Shown one piece after another: positions 5,624-5,816 of a DNA stretch of 5,816 nucleotides. The DNA is from Pseudomonadota bacterium (GTDB lineage: Bacteria > Myxococcota_A > Polyangia > Polyangiales > Polyangiaceae). The translations under genes were made by a program, and so were the position numbers. The DNA lies in the NCBI GenBank assembly GCA_003242355.1, contig QGUH01000286.1, positions 1 through 5,816 on the forward strand. The letters are read 5' to 3'. Position 1 is the stretch's first letter. The number at the start of each line of letters is the position of its first letter. Below the pieces are notes generated by a model that saw nothing but the letters and a program-made list of their open reading frames with translations, searched no databases and was not told where the DNA came from.

Positions 5624-5816
5624 TTAGTCGGGCTCCGGTGCAGCGCGCACGGCGCGCACGGCTTCGATCGCGTGGAACCAGCCCGGCTCGAGCTCCCAGG
5701 CGAAGTACGCGTGGGGCAGCTCGGTCGGAAACAGCCCTGCGGTCAAGTGATCGACGAGCCCAACCCGCTCTCTATAACAATCTGAACACGCCGAAGCATC
5801 AACACAGTGATACTCG
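5624..5816 (-). CDS. C-terminal 63 residues of an unrecognised protein
   Basis: A minus-strand frame enters from the right edge and ends at TAA (5626-5624). The last 47 codons read convincingly as protein with high G/C at third positions, including GLFPTELPHAYFAWELEPGW and FHAIEAVRAVRAAPEPD. The first 16 visible residues contain C4-x5-C10-x2-C13 (HCVDASACSDCYRER), which could be part of a metal site. These same codons are unusually AT-rich (TGT, GAT, TAT, TCA, AGA), unlike the rest. I do not recognise the family. It points the same way as the binding-protein gene 114 bases downstream and may share its transcript. The start lies outside the window. Confidence 0.7.
   Translation of the reverse strand, partial: EYHCVDASACSDCYRERVGLVDHLTAGLFPTELPHAYFAWELEPGWFHAIEAVRAVRAAPEPD

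Overview
The window is a GC-rich bacterial segment whose genes mostly use G or C in the third codon position. Its best-recognised gene encodes a FrzS/AglZ-type pseudo-receiver coiled-coil protein, a family known from the motility machinery of gliding myxobacteria. I therefore infer a member of the Myxococcota, possibly a Polyangiales-like lineage. No rRNA, tRNA, CRISPR array, insertion sequence or integrase was seen.

Layout: (1) Positions 1-877, minus strand: the N-terminal 292 residues of a secreted, Asn/Gly-rich beta-helix-like surface protein. It has a clear signal peptide, a strong ribosome binding site and a plausible sigma-70-type promoter, and it runs off the left edge. (2) Positions 878-1856: an intergenic region of about 980 bases with no convincing gene. 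It holds both divergent promoters, a degenerate 25-27 base direct repeat, a perfect 11-bp inverted repeat and a stack of three short dyads just upstream of the rightward promoter. (3) Positions 1857-4649, plus strand: a 930-residue protein made of a receiver domain without its phospho-acceptor aspartate, a long acidic Ala/Pro-rich linker and a coiled coil of about 570 residues. The coiled coil contains twelve consecutive 11-residue repeats. (4) Positions 4736-5509, minus strand: a periplasmic-binding-protein-fold (helical-backbone metal/cobalamin receptor) gene without a signal peptide. It is interrupted by an in-frame TAG at 4853-4855, so the annotatable open frame is 218 residues and the family-like C-terminal tail follows in the same frame. 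(5) Positions 5624-5816, minus strand: the last 63 codons of an unrecognised gene. It carries a small Cys cluster, and the last ~50 bases of the window are markedly less GC-rich.

How they fit together: the coiled-coil protein is divergently transcribed from the surface protein. This could link a polarity or motility scaffold to a surface component, but adjacency is the only evidence. It converges with the binding-protein gene, with a small hairpin between them. The binding protein and the partial gene at the right edge run in the same direction 114 bases apart and may be co-transcribed. The points most worth checking are the phosphorylation-incompetent receiver joined to a hendecad-repeat coiled coil, and the amber-interrupted binding protein.
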